The notes under the pieces are model-generated. The model saw nothing but the letters and a program-made list of their open reading frames with translations, searched no databases and was not told the DNA's origin. From assembly GCA_018653085.1 (NCBI GenBank), contig JABIAY010000019.1:1-32466 (forward strand): a stretch of 32,466 bases of DNA. Reading direction: 5' to 3'. Positions 24,012-30,652 of the stretch are shown here, piece by piece; positions within the stretch are counted from its first letter, which is position 1, and every line of letters begins with the position of its first letter. Source of the stretch: Nitrospina sp. (GTDB lineage Bacteria > Nitrospinota > Nitrospinia > Nitrospinales > VA-1). The translations under genes and the position numbers were made by a program.

Positions 24012-24486
24012 AAGCATACAATATAAAGGAGCAGTGCCTTGTGTTCAGGCTCCAGATTATCAGGAAGAAACAGTTGATTGAGAGCAGTTACAGATCTTCC
24101 GATGGCGGGTTACTAGAAATGTGGGTTCCATAAAAATGAATGAGATGCATCCCAAATTCGAATTAGTAGAAGCAACCAGTGGGATGCGTACCAGTCTCAA
24201 ACCCCTTCCCAAACCCCCAAATGTTTTGAGCGCCAGCCGAATCCTCCGTCTAATGTCGGCAGATGATGTCCATCCAATTGGCGTTGAGTGGAACCCCTTT
24301 TTAGCGTTGGGCTTGGCCCGACACAATAGTAACCCGCCCCCTTTCTTTAAAAAGATGCGCCCCGCCTTTTCGGGAGTTTGCAGGTATTGTTAGTAGTGGC
24401 CTCCATGTCAAGGACGGTTAGTTAAGGATTCAGTTTAGAGTTTTATTCGGGAAAGGCGGGGCGTACCCCTCTTTCCCGTTTTTTTT
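24012..24486 (+). ncRNA. candidate structured RNA or leader with terminator/antiterminator
   Basis: About 475 bases from promoter to terminator with a chain of perfect short stems: GGAGC/GCTCC (24028-24053), GGAAGA/TCTTCC (24063-24100), GCATCCCA/TGGGATGC (24147-24187, with inner AATTCGAATT), CTCAAA/TTTGAG (24195-24230), GCCGA/TCGGC (24236-24259) and GGGC-TTG-GCCC (24309-24319). No convincing protein frame: the longest (24136-24393) lacks a good ribosome site. It does not show the signatures of tmRNA, RNase P RNA, SRP RNA or a riboswitch class that I know. It may be an independent small RNA or the attenuated leader of dut. Confidence 0.5.
24358..24486 (+). terminator. terminator with competing 12-bp antiterminator
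   Basis: Terminator: CGGGAAAG (24448-24455) with CTTTCCCG (24471-24478), inner GGGG-CGTA-CCCC, then eight T. Competing helix: CGCCCCGCCTTT (24358-24369) pairs perfectly with AAAGGCGGGGCG (24452-24463), which would break the terminator stem. The two structures are mutually exclusive. Confidence 0.75.
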
Positions 24487-24567
24487 GCCCGGCGAACCGC
24501 CGATGGAACCCCGTAAATAGAAGAACCTCTTAAATTATTTTTGATCGCTTTCCCCCTCCCGCTTGTT

Positions 24568-24573
24568 TATAAT
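24568..24573 (+). promoter_or_regulatory. -10 box upstream of dut
   Basis: Perfect TATAAT 32 bases before the dut start codon, downstream of the terminator. No good -35 at 16-18 bases. It suggests dut can be transcribed independently of the structured region. Confidence 0.4.
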
Positions 24574-24604
24574 CCTCTCCAGCTAACCCATTACGGAGAA
24601 TATT

Positions 24605-25057
24605 GTGAACAAAACCGACTCGCCTCCCGTTCCCTGCAAGGGTGACTATCTTCCTCAATATTCACACCAGGGCGATGCCGGAGCCGATTTGAAAGCTGTG
24701 GAAACCCGGGTAATTGCGCCTCGAGGCCGGGAGCTGGTTGCTACCGGAATTCGCCTGGAACTTCCTGAAGGGCACGCCGGTTTGATCTGGCCGCGTAGCG
24801 GACCGGCAGTTAAACTCGGACTCGATTGCGGTGCCGGAGTGATTGACTCGCATTATCGGGGCGAAATAAAAGTCCTTCTCTTCAACCACTCCGATGAAGA
24901 AATCCATATTCAGTCCGGAGACCGTATAGCCCAGTTGATCATCCAAAAAGTGGAGACGGTCAAATTCATATTCAGCGACCAATTGAGCGAAACTGCCCGT
25001 AACACTGCGGGTTTTGGGTCGACGGGAGACCTTCCTGTTGCAAATCCAGGTCAATAA
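24605..25057 (+). CDS. dut: dUTP diphosphatase
   Basis: Hydrolyses dUTP to dUMP and pyrophosphate, keeping uracil out of DNA and supplying dTMP synthesis. 150 aa, usual for the trimeric family. All five motifs are seen: HQGDAGADL (I), PRSGPAVK (II, with Pro where Leu is usual), GAGVIDSHYRGEI with catalytic Asp81 (III), GDRIAQLII (IV) and ARNTAGFGSTG (V, P-loop-like). GTG start with GGAG seven bases upstream. Its 3' end overlaps the macro-domain gene. Confidence 0.95.
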   Translation: MNKTDSPPVPCKGDYLPQYSHQGDAGADLKAVETRVIAPRGRELVATGIRLELPEGHAGLIWPRSGPAVKLGLDCGAGVIDSHYRGEIKVLLFNHSDEEIHIQSGDRIAQLIIQKVETVKFIFSDQLSETARNTAGFGSTGDLPVANPGQ

Positions 25058-25574
25058 TTCCACGCTTCAACTGGAACAGGGCGATATCACCGAGAGCTCT
25101 GCCGATGCCATCGTCAATGCCGCGAACTCAGACCTGATTCTTGGCGCAGGCGTAGCTGGGGCGATCCGCCGTAAAGCGGGGCCGTCCATTCAGGAAGAAT
25201 GCGATCGCATCGGGGCTTGCCCTGTAGGCGATGCGGTAATCACCTCAGCAGGCGATTTGCAGGCACGCTTTGTCATTCATGCTGTCGGCCCAAAGTGGGG
25301 CGAAGGCCATGAAGTCGAAAAACTCAGAAATGCCGCAATCAACAGCCTGCAACGCGCGGAAGAAAAAGCACTAAAGTCTATCGCCTTTCCGGCAATCAGT
25401 ACTGGCATATTCGGATTCCCACTTGAGCTTGCGGCAGAAACCCTCCTTACCGCCGTTTGGCAACACCTTTCCCGGAACAGTGGAATCGAGACTGTGACTT
25501 TTATCCTTTTCGACATAGAAAGCCTCAATGTTTTCAAAGACCAGCTGACTTTTCTTGCAAAAAATAAAATCTGA
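25038..25574 (+). CDS. macro-domain protein, O-acetyl-ADP-ribose deacetylase-like
   Basis: MacroD-type macro domain, 178 aa from TTG at 25038, placed after GGGAG. The frame opens further upstream to a TTG at 25014, and no ATG is available, so the start is uncertain. Family text: QGDITESSADAIVNAANSDLILGAGVAGAIRRKAGPSIQEEC, CPVGDAVITSAGDL, VIHAVGPKW and the phosphate loop ISTGIFGFP. Such proteins bind ADP-ribose and remove it from proteins or hydrolyse O-acetyl-ADP-ribose. It overlaps dut by about 20 bases in another frame, so translation is likely coupled and the two may act together in nucleotide-metabolite housekeeping. Confidence 0.93.
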   Translation: MQIQVNNSTLQLEQGDITESSADAIVNAANSDLILGAGVAGAIRRKAGPSIQEECDRIGACPVGDAVITSAGDLQARFVIHAVGPKWGEGHEVEKLRNAAINSLQRAEEKALKSIAFPAISTGIFGFPLELAAETLLTAVWQHLSRNSGIETVTFILFDIESLNVFKDQLTFLAKNKI

Positions 25575-25639
25575 TTCCCCCCACGGTTGAAAATTCAGAT
25601 ATAATAGGCGAAATCAAACATTAATTTTGTGAGTAAAGC

Positions 25640-26323
25640 ATGGGACTTTTAGCCTGGGTACAAAAACAATTTGGGATTCCTCTAGCCACAGAAAATGAAA
25701 AAGGCCAGGTTTCCGTTCCCTCAACAGAAGGACAATTCAAGGTACTTCGCATACAACCCACCCCCAACCCGGATGCCTTCCAGTTCATTTTGAACGGCAA
25801 AGTCATTGAGTCCGGTACGAAAACATTCGATTCCCAGGATGATGCCGGGGATGACCTGATGGCCAAAACCTTATTTGATATTTTTGGAATGCAAAGCGTT
25901 TATGTAAAAGAAAACTTTGTCACCATTACCAAGTCCAATGTCGTGGGGTGGCACACAATCATGGAAAAAATTGGCGCCGCTATAGAAGCGCACCTGAGAT
26001 TTTACGAACACGGTGATGAAGCAGAGAAAGATGATAAAGACGTGCATCCCGTATTGGAAGACTTCAACAAGGAAGATTTTTTCGGTTACAACGATGAACG
26101 AAAAACCGAAGTGATCAACGCCCTGCTGGATGTTGCCATTCGACCGGCTTTAGCTAATGACGGCGGAGGTATCAATCTTCTCTCCGTAGAAGACAAGACC
26201 ATCAAAGTTCACTATCAGGGGGCTTGCGGCAGTTGCCCCAGTTCAACCACCGGGACCCTGCAATACATAGAACAATTCCTCAAAGAAGCCATCCACTCCG
26301 ACATCGAAGTCCAAGCCAACTAA
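25640..26323 (+). CDS. Nfu-type Fe-S cluster carrier
   Basis: A 227-aa Fe-S scaffold/carrier. The N-terminal Nfu_N domain (residues ~33-122) has IQPTPNPDAFQFILNG and the C-terminal NifU-like domain (~155-225) has RPALANDGGGINLL and the cluster-binding C196-G-S-C199. A short N-terminal extension (1-30) and an acidic linker (~124-145) are present. The domain order Nfu_N plus NifU_C is that of eukaryotic and many proteobacterial Nfu/NifU-like proteins that deliver 4Fe-4S clusters. A TATAAT (25600-25605) is 35 bases before the ATG. A repeat mosaic begins directly after the TAA. Confidence 0.94.
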   Translation: MGLLAWVQKQFGIPLATENEKGQVSVPSTEGQFKVLRIQPTPNPDAFQFILNGKVIESGTKTFDSQDDAGDDLMAKTLFDIFGMQSVYVKENFVTITKSNVVGWHTIMEKIGAAIEAHLRFYEHGDEAEKDDKDVHPVLEDFNKEDFFGYNDERKTEVINALLDVAIRPALANDGGGINLLSVEDKTIKVHYQGACGSCPSSTTGTLQYIEQFLKEAIHSDIEVQAN

Positions 26324-26483
26324 TCGGCGAGCCGCCGAGGGCAGTAGCTGTGATATTTTTCCTCAGCTTTCATGCCCCGAAGGGGTAAATAGCTCTATCT
26401 GGCGAGCAAAGAGTTGTCTCGGCTCAAAAAGTAATTGCTATACTCCCTCCCTCGGAGTGGGCTAGGCGTGGGGCCAGCGTGTG
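26324..26483. repeat. CTAG-type repeat mosaic, copy 4
   Basis: Begins at the Nfu stop codon with CGAGCCGCCGAGGGCA (26328-26343), shared with copy 3. The part 26344-26465 matches 27753-27854: the last 58 bases (26408-26465) agree at 54 positions by eye. At CTAG (26462-26465) the right end GGAGTGGGCTAG runs directly into a left end, CTAGGCGTGGGGCCAG (26462-26477), so two elements seem fused through their common CTAG. No coding capacity. Confidence 0.7.
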
Positions 26484-26590
26484 TTATATTTTTTATCTCG
26501 GGCTGAGAGTGTATCAGTGTGTTATGGCTGAAATACCCCAGAGACTCCTGCCCGCTAACGGCCAATAGCGGACACTACAATCCACTAAAA
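26484..26590. other. spacer with small palindrome
   Basis: Contains the hairpin CCGCTA-ACGGCCAA-TAGCGG at about 26553-26572. A related GTCCGCTAT lies near 27640 on the other side of the globin gene. No gene seen. Confidence 0.4.
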
Positions 26591-26619
26591 AAGGGCTTAG
26601 TCAAATCGACTAAGCCCTT
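26585..26619 (-). terminator. intrinsic terminator of the globin gene
   Basis: AAGGGCTTAGTC (26591-26602) pairs with GACTAAGCCCTT (26608-26619), 12 bp, 5-base loop. The six A on the plus strand just left of the stem give the U tract for minus-strand transcription. Confidence 0.88.
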
Positions 26620-26686
26620 GTAAAGAAAATTCCCTCTTGCCCTCCAATGGATACTTTTCTTAATTTTTTTAAAGCACCGAAGTCTA

Positions 26687-27460
26687 TTATTTTGAAACGT
26701 GAGCCTTTAAAATTTTTGATCCAATAATTTTATTATTTCCATGCGCATTTTTTTGCGCAGCTTTAAAATGTTTTGCGGCAAGGCTATGTTTGCCCAATTT
26801 ATCCAAAGCCATTGCTTCGTTAAAATGATACTCGCCTACACCAGAGTCCTCTTTGGAAGCAACCTGGAAATGACTTAAAGCCTCATCAAACCGGCCTATA
26901 TTGAAATTAGAAATGCCTAAGGCATTTGCCATACGCGCTGTTTCATTATTACCCTCCCGTTTCGGAGCAGCCAATGGGACCTCGGTAGTATTTACGATTT
27001 TGGGTTTCAAAGATAAAAGCTTGGCATGCAATTGTTCTCGTTCTTTATCAGGAACATCAAATTTTTTCAGCGAGACCATAATATGGTCAACAATGATGTA
27101 AAAATCTGTGTCTGTAATACCCAGACCTACATGGACAACCTCCAGAGGTCGATTGAGAACTCTACAAGGGCCTCCTGTAGTGAAACACATGAGGTTTTTG
27201 TTTTTCTGCCGCAATCGATTCCTTGTGTCCGTTCCCATCCCTACAAAAAAATGTGAAATTCTGGGGTCTGCCCAGGATTTAGTAAGAAAGTCGTCTATGA
27301 CATTTGATATTACGTCATACCCACCCATTCGCACATACAGGGAACTTTCATCTACGGATTTATAAGCTTTTTTCTCTTGTCCATTTACAAGACTGGGGAT
27401 AACCAGAAAAAGCACCATCATTGTCACAAACATTGTCTTCAAACTCATACCAGTTTTCAT
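26687..27460 (-). CDS. exported truncated hemoglobin with C-terminal TPR
   Basis: A 257-aa protein from ATG at 27458-27460, chosen for its AAAGGA ribosome site; an in-frame ATG at 27473-27475 would add five residues. Signal peptide at 1-27 (MFVTMMVLFLVIPSLVNG). Group 1 truncated hemoglobin domain at ~40-155: LYVRMGGYDVISNVIDDFL, ADPRISHFFVG, and the proximal-histidine motif EVVHVGLGIT (His110). The usual distal Tyr B10 position is Leu59 and the Gln E11 position looks like Asn, so ligand chemistry may differ from the NO-dioxygenase type. Residues ~172-240 form TPR-like helices (NIGRFDEALSHFQVASKED; LGKHSLAAKHFKAAQ). Possibly binds NO or O2 outside the cytoplasm. Flanked on both sides by related repeats. 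Confidence 0.88.
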   Translation of the reverse strand: MKTGMSLKTMFVTMMVLFLVIPSLVNGQEKKAYKSVDESSLYVRMGGYDVISNVIDDFLTKSWADPRISHFFVGMGTDTRNRLRQKNKNLMCFTTGGPCRVLNRPLEVVHVGLGITDTDFYIIVDHIMVSLKKFDVPDKEREQLHAKLLSLKPKIVNTTEVPLAAPKREGNNETARMANALGISNFNIGRFDEALSHFQVASKEDSGVGEYHFNEAMALDKLGKHSLAAKHFKAAQKNAHGNNKIIGSKILKAHVSK

Positions 27461-27576
27461 GACTATTCCTTTCATTTTCTATTGCCTATAAAAGAACGGG
27501 AGTCCTCATATGAACATTAAAATTCTTTAAAATTTACCCTTGAATGTAACATAGAATACTTCAATATCATTTTAAA

Positions 27577-27611
27577 CAAAGTGTATATCCTGAAAATCAG
27601 AGTGTATACCC
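27577..27611 (-). promoter_or_regulatory. tandem direct-repeat operator candidate upstream of the globin gene
   Basis: CAAAGTGTATATCC (27577-27590) and CAGAGTGTATACCC (27598-27611) agree at 12 of 14 positions and are spaced 21 bp start to start, two helical turns. They lie ~120-150 bases before the globin start. This suits a dimeric regulator binding one DNA face, for example an OmpR/PhoB-type protein. The regulator is not in the window. Confidence 0.5.
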
Positions 27612-27691
27612 TACCCTTATATATTTCAAAATCCTAACGTCCGCTATGGGTTGCGACTTCAACATTGATCAACGTAGCCGTATATCCAGCG

Positions 27692-27857
27692 CCACTAGGC
27701 GTGGGACCAGTGCCAGCGTGACGCTGGACCCAGAGAGCAACAGCTTTATCTGGTAGCCGTGATACTCATCCTCAGCCTTCGTGCCCCGCAGGGATAAAAG
27801 AGTTGTCTCAGCTTAAAAAGTAATTACTATACTCCCTCCCACGGAGTGGGCTAGTGG
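27692..27857. repeat. CCACTAG...CTAGTGG element, copy 2
   Basis: Perfect 7-bp ends CCACTAG (27692-27698) and CTAGTGG (27851-27857), 166 bp. The left part shares the 21-nt block 27712-27732 exactly with copy 1; the right part (27753-27854) matches copy 4 apart from a gap of about 22 bases. The right end supplies the last His codon and the TAG stop of the LOG-family gene. No reading frame. Confidence 0.78.
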
Positions 27858-28408
27858 TCGAACAGGTAGTCGAGAGCACTTTGTGGGTCGGGAACCATTG
27901 CGTACATATCCATGATATTGGGTTTGGCAAATTTTAAATCCACCATTTCCTCAAACATCGCACGCAGTCCATCATAAAAACCCTGGGTATTGATAAAAAC
28001 CAGGGGCTTGTCGGTGAGGTGTAACTGGCGCATGGAAAGGATTTCCATCGCTTCTTCAAGAGTACCGATACCACCGGGCAAGACGATGAATGCGTCTGAC
28101 CGTTGGTCCATCACTGCTTTGCGTTCACGCATATCCCGGGTAACGATCAACTCATCGGCTTCGGAATATTTAATCTCTTTGGTCGCAAAAAATTCCGGCA
28201 GGACACCGACCACCCTTCCCTTCTCTTCATGCACTCCACGGGCCAGGCAACCCATCAACCCAATCGAAGCCCCACCATAGACCAGCTCGATCCCTTTCTT
28301 GCCCAGTTCGCGTCCCAGCTCCAAAGCGGTATTTTTAAACAGTTCGTCCACCGATTGACTGGATGCGCAAAAAACACAGATGGCTCGAATCTCATTCATC
28401 CCGCCCAT
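27851..28408 (-). CDS. LOG family (TIGR00730) nucleoside 5'-monophosphate phosphoribohydrolase
   Basis: A 185-aa Rossmann-like protein of the LOG family (lysine-decarboxylase-like fold). Members cleave nucleoside 5'-monophosphates, AMP or cytokinin nucleotides, to base and ribose 5-phosphate. Signature PGGIGTLEE is at 111-119, with the preceding M-x-x-RK motif (MRERKAVM, 93-100) and YGGASIGLMG (44-53). The start at 28408 (MGGMNE) is kept; a second ATG nine bases later is possible. The final His and stop codon are contributed by the dispersed repeat element, so the original C-terminus may have been altered. Cytoplasmic. Confidence 0.93.
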   Translation of the reverse strand: MGGMNEIRAICVFCASSQSVDELFKNTALELGRELGKKGIELVYGGASIGLMGCLARGVHEEKGRVVGVLPEFFATKEIKYSEADELIVTRDMRERKAVMDQRSDAFIVLPGGIGTLEEAMEILSMRQLHLTDKPLVFINTQGFYDGLRAMFEEMVDLKFAKPNIMDMYAMVPDPQSALDYLFDH

Positions 28409-28431
28409 CCAATTCCATAGGATGAAAATCC

Positions 28432-29574
28432 TTAATTCTCATCATCGGCGGAGTACAGGTTTTTATGTTCGTTGATCGCATAACGATCCGTCATCCCGGA
28501 TACGTAGTCACAGATTCGGAGTTCAAGCGATCCCTCGTTTTTCTGGACCCAATCAGGAAGAAGTCCCGGCATTTTAGTATAGGCATTGAAGATTCCCTCC
28601 AGCGTTAACTCGGCTTTAAATTCCATACGTAATACTTTGCGGTGGGAATACATATTTTTGTGGAGGAAATTTTTCAACTCCTTATTTTTTTCGGCGACTT
28701 CTTTTCCAAATGTCGCCATACGAACAGGGGCGCGGCGCACATCATCCACCGTGCCGATTTTATACTGTTCGAGATTCTTCAACGTCGCCTGGCGAAAATC
28801 GCTGATGAGATCGTTGATAATGCTCCGAACCACCTGATATTTTTTCAGTTTAAAATCCAAGCCCGTATATTGCTCATCGAATTTTTTTTCATTCTCTTTC
28901 CAGAGTGCTACTTTTCTTAACTGCTCCAGGTCGAGCAGGTTAGAGGTGATCCCGTCATCCAGGTCGTGGGCATTGTAGGCAATGCCATCGGAAAAATCAG
29001 CGACCTGGGCTTCCAGTGAGGGAAAGCGCACCGCTTTATCAGAAGTGACAGGATTATCTTCGTCTTGCGAATGTTTACTAATCCCCTCCATCACCTCCCA
29101 GGTCAGGTTGAGTCCGTCAAACTCCGGATAACGCTTTTCGAGCAGTTTCACAATTCTCAAACTCTGTTTATTATGTTCAAAGCCGCCATGACCTTTCATC
29201 AGCCGGTTCAACACATTTTGCCCTGTATGTCCAAATGGGGGATGACCCAGGTCGTGAGACAGAGCAACCGCTTCCGCGAGGTCTTCATTGAGTTGCAGGG
29301 ATTTACAAATGGAACGAGCAATTTGCGCAACTTCAAGCGAATGGGTAAGGCGGGTGCGGTAATAGTCCCCTTCATGGTAGACAAAAACCTGAGTTTTATA
29401 TTCCAGTCTTCTGAATGCAGAGGTATGGATGATGCGATCACGGTCCCTTTGAAACCGGGTCCGGTAGGAGTGTTCCTTTTCCTTGTGCTGACGCCCTTTA
29501 CTCTCTCCGCTTTTCATCGCGTAGGAAGCCAGGGATTGGGTTTCAATCTTTTCGAGGTCTTGCCGCTTGATCAA
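28432..29574 (-). CDS. dgt: dGTP triphosphohydrolase-like HD protein
   Basis: Deoxyguanosinetriphosphate triphosphohydrolase-like protein, 380 aa; family members remove the triphosphate from dNTPs, controlling pool size. HD metal ligands: His78 (RLTHSLEVAQIARSI), His107-Asp108 (LSHDLGHPPFGHTGQ) and the later Asp in AYNAHDLDDGI. The upstream HTSAFRRLEYKTQVF motif is typical of the bacterial Dgt-like clade with ~380 residues. TTG start (29572-29574); no better ATG nearby. It is separated from the LOG gene by 23 bases in the same direction, so probably one operon. Confidence 0.92.
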   Translation of the reverse strand: MIKRQDLEKIETQSLASYAMKSGESKGRQHKEKEHSYRTRFQRDRDRIIHTSAFRRLEYKTQVFVYHEGDYYRTRLTHSLEVAQIARSICKSLQLNEDLAEAVALSHDLGHPPFGHTGQNVLNRLMKGHGGFEHNKQSLRIVKLLEKRYPEFDGLNLTWEVMEGISKHSQDEDNPVTSDKAVRFPSLEAQVADFSDGIAYNAHDLDDGITSNLLDLEQLRKVALWKENEKKFDEQYTGLDFKLKKYQVVRSIINDLISDFRQATLKNLEQYKIGTVDDVRRAPVRMATFGKEVAEKNKELKNFLHKNMYSHRKVLRMEFKAELTLEGIFNAYTKMPGLLPDWVQKNEGSLELRICDYVSGMTDRYAINEHKNLYSADDEN

Positions 29575-29618
29575 AATGCGACCTAATTTTCAATAAAGGT
29601 GAGTAGGAAATATAATAA

Positions 29619-30275
29619 CTAGGATATCAGATCATCCGAAAGCTGGTCCCAGTCTGTTTCTTCAATTTCTTCCTGGGTAATAGGACCCAGAACCTGAAAC
29701 CTCTCTTTTTCGTCAGGACTCAGGGCAAGTTCTTGAAAGGTGATTTCATCCCCCTCCTTCAAACCCGCTTCTATCATGGAAAGGTTTTCCTGCACTTCTT
29801 TGCCCATATCGGTTTTTCCATCTTTAAAACTACTATCCGATTGGAATTGCAATGTCTCAAACATCTGATCAATGTTTTTCAGAATGGGTCCTCCCGCGCC
29901 GCCAAACTCACTGTTGACCGACCGGAAATATTCCCGATAAAGATCATAATGGATGAAACGGTACTGGCTGATCTTGTTTGCTTCCAAGTAGTCTTCGGAT
30001 GCCAGACGGTACTGGCCTTCCTTGATATATATTCGGCCCCGGAAAACCCGGGCGAGAAAATGTCTGGGGTTTAAGCTCAACACCATGTTCAGGTTAAGCA
30101 AAGCGATGGCCTGCTTTTTCTTTTTCAAGCTGGAAAGAGCCTGGGTGAAATGCCGACGCACCTCAGGGTCCTTATTTTCAACAAAACGGAGCATGGGTTC
30201 AAACATGGGAAAGATCAATTCCCCAAGCTTAAACTGGGCAAGACTAATCAAATGACTGATTTTTTTCAACTTCAC
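29619..30275 (-). CDS. TPR-like hypothetical protein
   Basis: A 218-aa soluble protein with TPR-type helices in the middle (residues ~40-105: FTQALSSLKKKKQAIALLNLNMVLSLNPRHFLARVFRGRIYIKEGQYRLASEDYLEA). An acidic C-terminal tail follows (ITQEEIEETDWDQLSDDL). No signal peptide or membrane segment. GTG start with GGAGG six bases upstream. A sigma-70-like promoter lies at 30359-30387. TPR units suggest a protein-interaction role; partner unknown. First gene of the minus-strand group TPR-dgt-LOG. Confidence 0.75.
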   Translation of the reverse strand: MKLKKISHLISLAQFKLGELIFPMFEPMLRFVENKDPEVRRHFTQALSSLKKKKQAIALLNLNMVLSLNPRHFLARVFRGRIYIKEGQYRLASEDYLEANKISQYRFIHYDLYREYFRSVNSEFGGAGGPILKNIDQMFETLQFQSDSSFKDGKTDMGKEVQENLSMIEAGLKEGDEITFQELALSPDEKERFQVLGPITQEEIEETDWDQLSDDLIS

Positions 30276-30358
30276 ATAACCTCCATGCGTCGAAAAACCC
30301 CTGGGAACACTCGTAGCATCCCCCGGTTTTCATAAGCCCTGATCTAACGGATAAGCCG

Positions 30359-30387
30359 ATTTTAACTAAATTCACGGCAAGCGTCAA
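30359..30387 (-). promoter_or_regulatory. sigma-70 promoter of the TPR-dgt-LOG group
   Basis: Minus strand: TTGACG (30387-30382), 17 bases, TAAAAT (30364-30359). 5/6 match in both boxes with ideal spacing; start point near 30352, about 77 bases before the GTG. Confidence 0.65.
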
Positions 30388-30617
30388 CCTTCAAGGGAAA
30401 TCGGCGAGAGACCCGGCATAACCTGTTAGTAAATAAAGGCTTGAATGTTTCGCCTCAAACCCCTGTTTTTCCAGAGGTTCGCAGAAATTCCCAGAAATTC
30501 TCAAACACTCCCCCAAAAAGCAAAAAAATACGGTTGTAATACCTTTTCGGCTGTCCCTGAAAAATTATCGAGAGAAAATGGAGAGCCTCTGAAAAAACTT
30601 ATAATTATTTATTTTTC

Positions 30618-30646
30618 TTGACGTTACGGGTTTTTTATACTACTTT
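30618..30646 (+). promoter_or_regulatory. promoter close to the zinc-ribbon gene start
   Basis: TTGACG (30618-30623), 17 bases, TACTTT (30641-30646); TATACT (30636-30641) is an alternative -10 at a poor spacing. Either places the transcript start within about 5 bases of the ATG at 30653 or even past it, so the mRNA may be leaderless. No Shine-Dalgarno is present. Confidence 0.45.
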
Positions 30647-30652
30647 TTTAGT

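Larger units (their letters stand above)
30276..30652. other. divergent promoter spacer
   Basis: Holds the minus-strand promoter (30359-30387) and the plus-strand promoter (30618-30646). A pair of AGAAATTCCC/AGAAATTCTC direct repeats lies near 30482-30502. No gene or larger structure seen. Confidence 0.5.

Noticed and set aside
24283..24300. GAGTGGAACC resembling a T-box motif
   Set aside because: Only the TGGAACC core agrees, the rest of the T-box sequence and specifier loop is absent, and the downstream gene is dut, not an aminoacyl-tRNA or amino-acid gene.
24121..24393. Plus-strand frame of about 86-90 codons, and an opposite frame at 24060-24326
   Set aside because: Neither has a good ribosome site or recognisable protein features; composition follows the hairpin sequence. 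Treated as part of a structured RNA.
24012..24486. Possible tmRNA, RNase P RNA or SRP RNA
   Set aside because: No tRNA-like ends, no GAGGAAAGTCC/ACAGAA core and no SRP tetraloop helix could be found.
26324..27857. Globin region as an insertion sequence or integron cassette
   Set aside because: No transposase or integrase, no attC-like site, and the flanking repeats are direct rather than classical terminal inverted repeats of one element.
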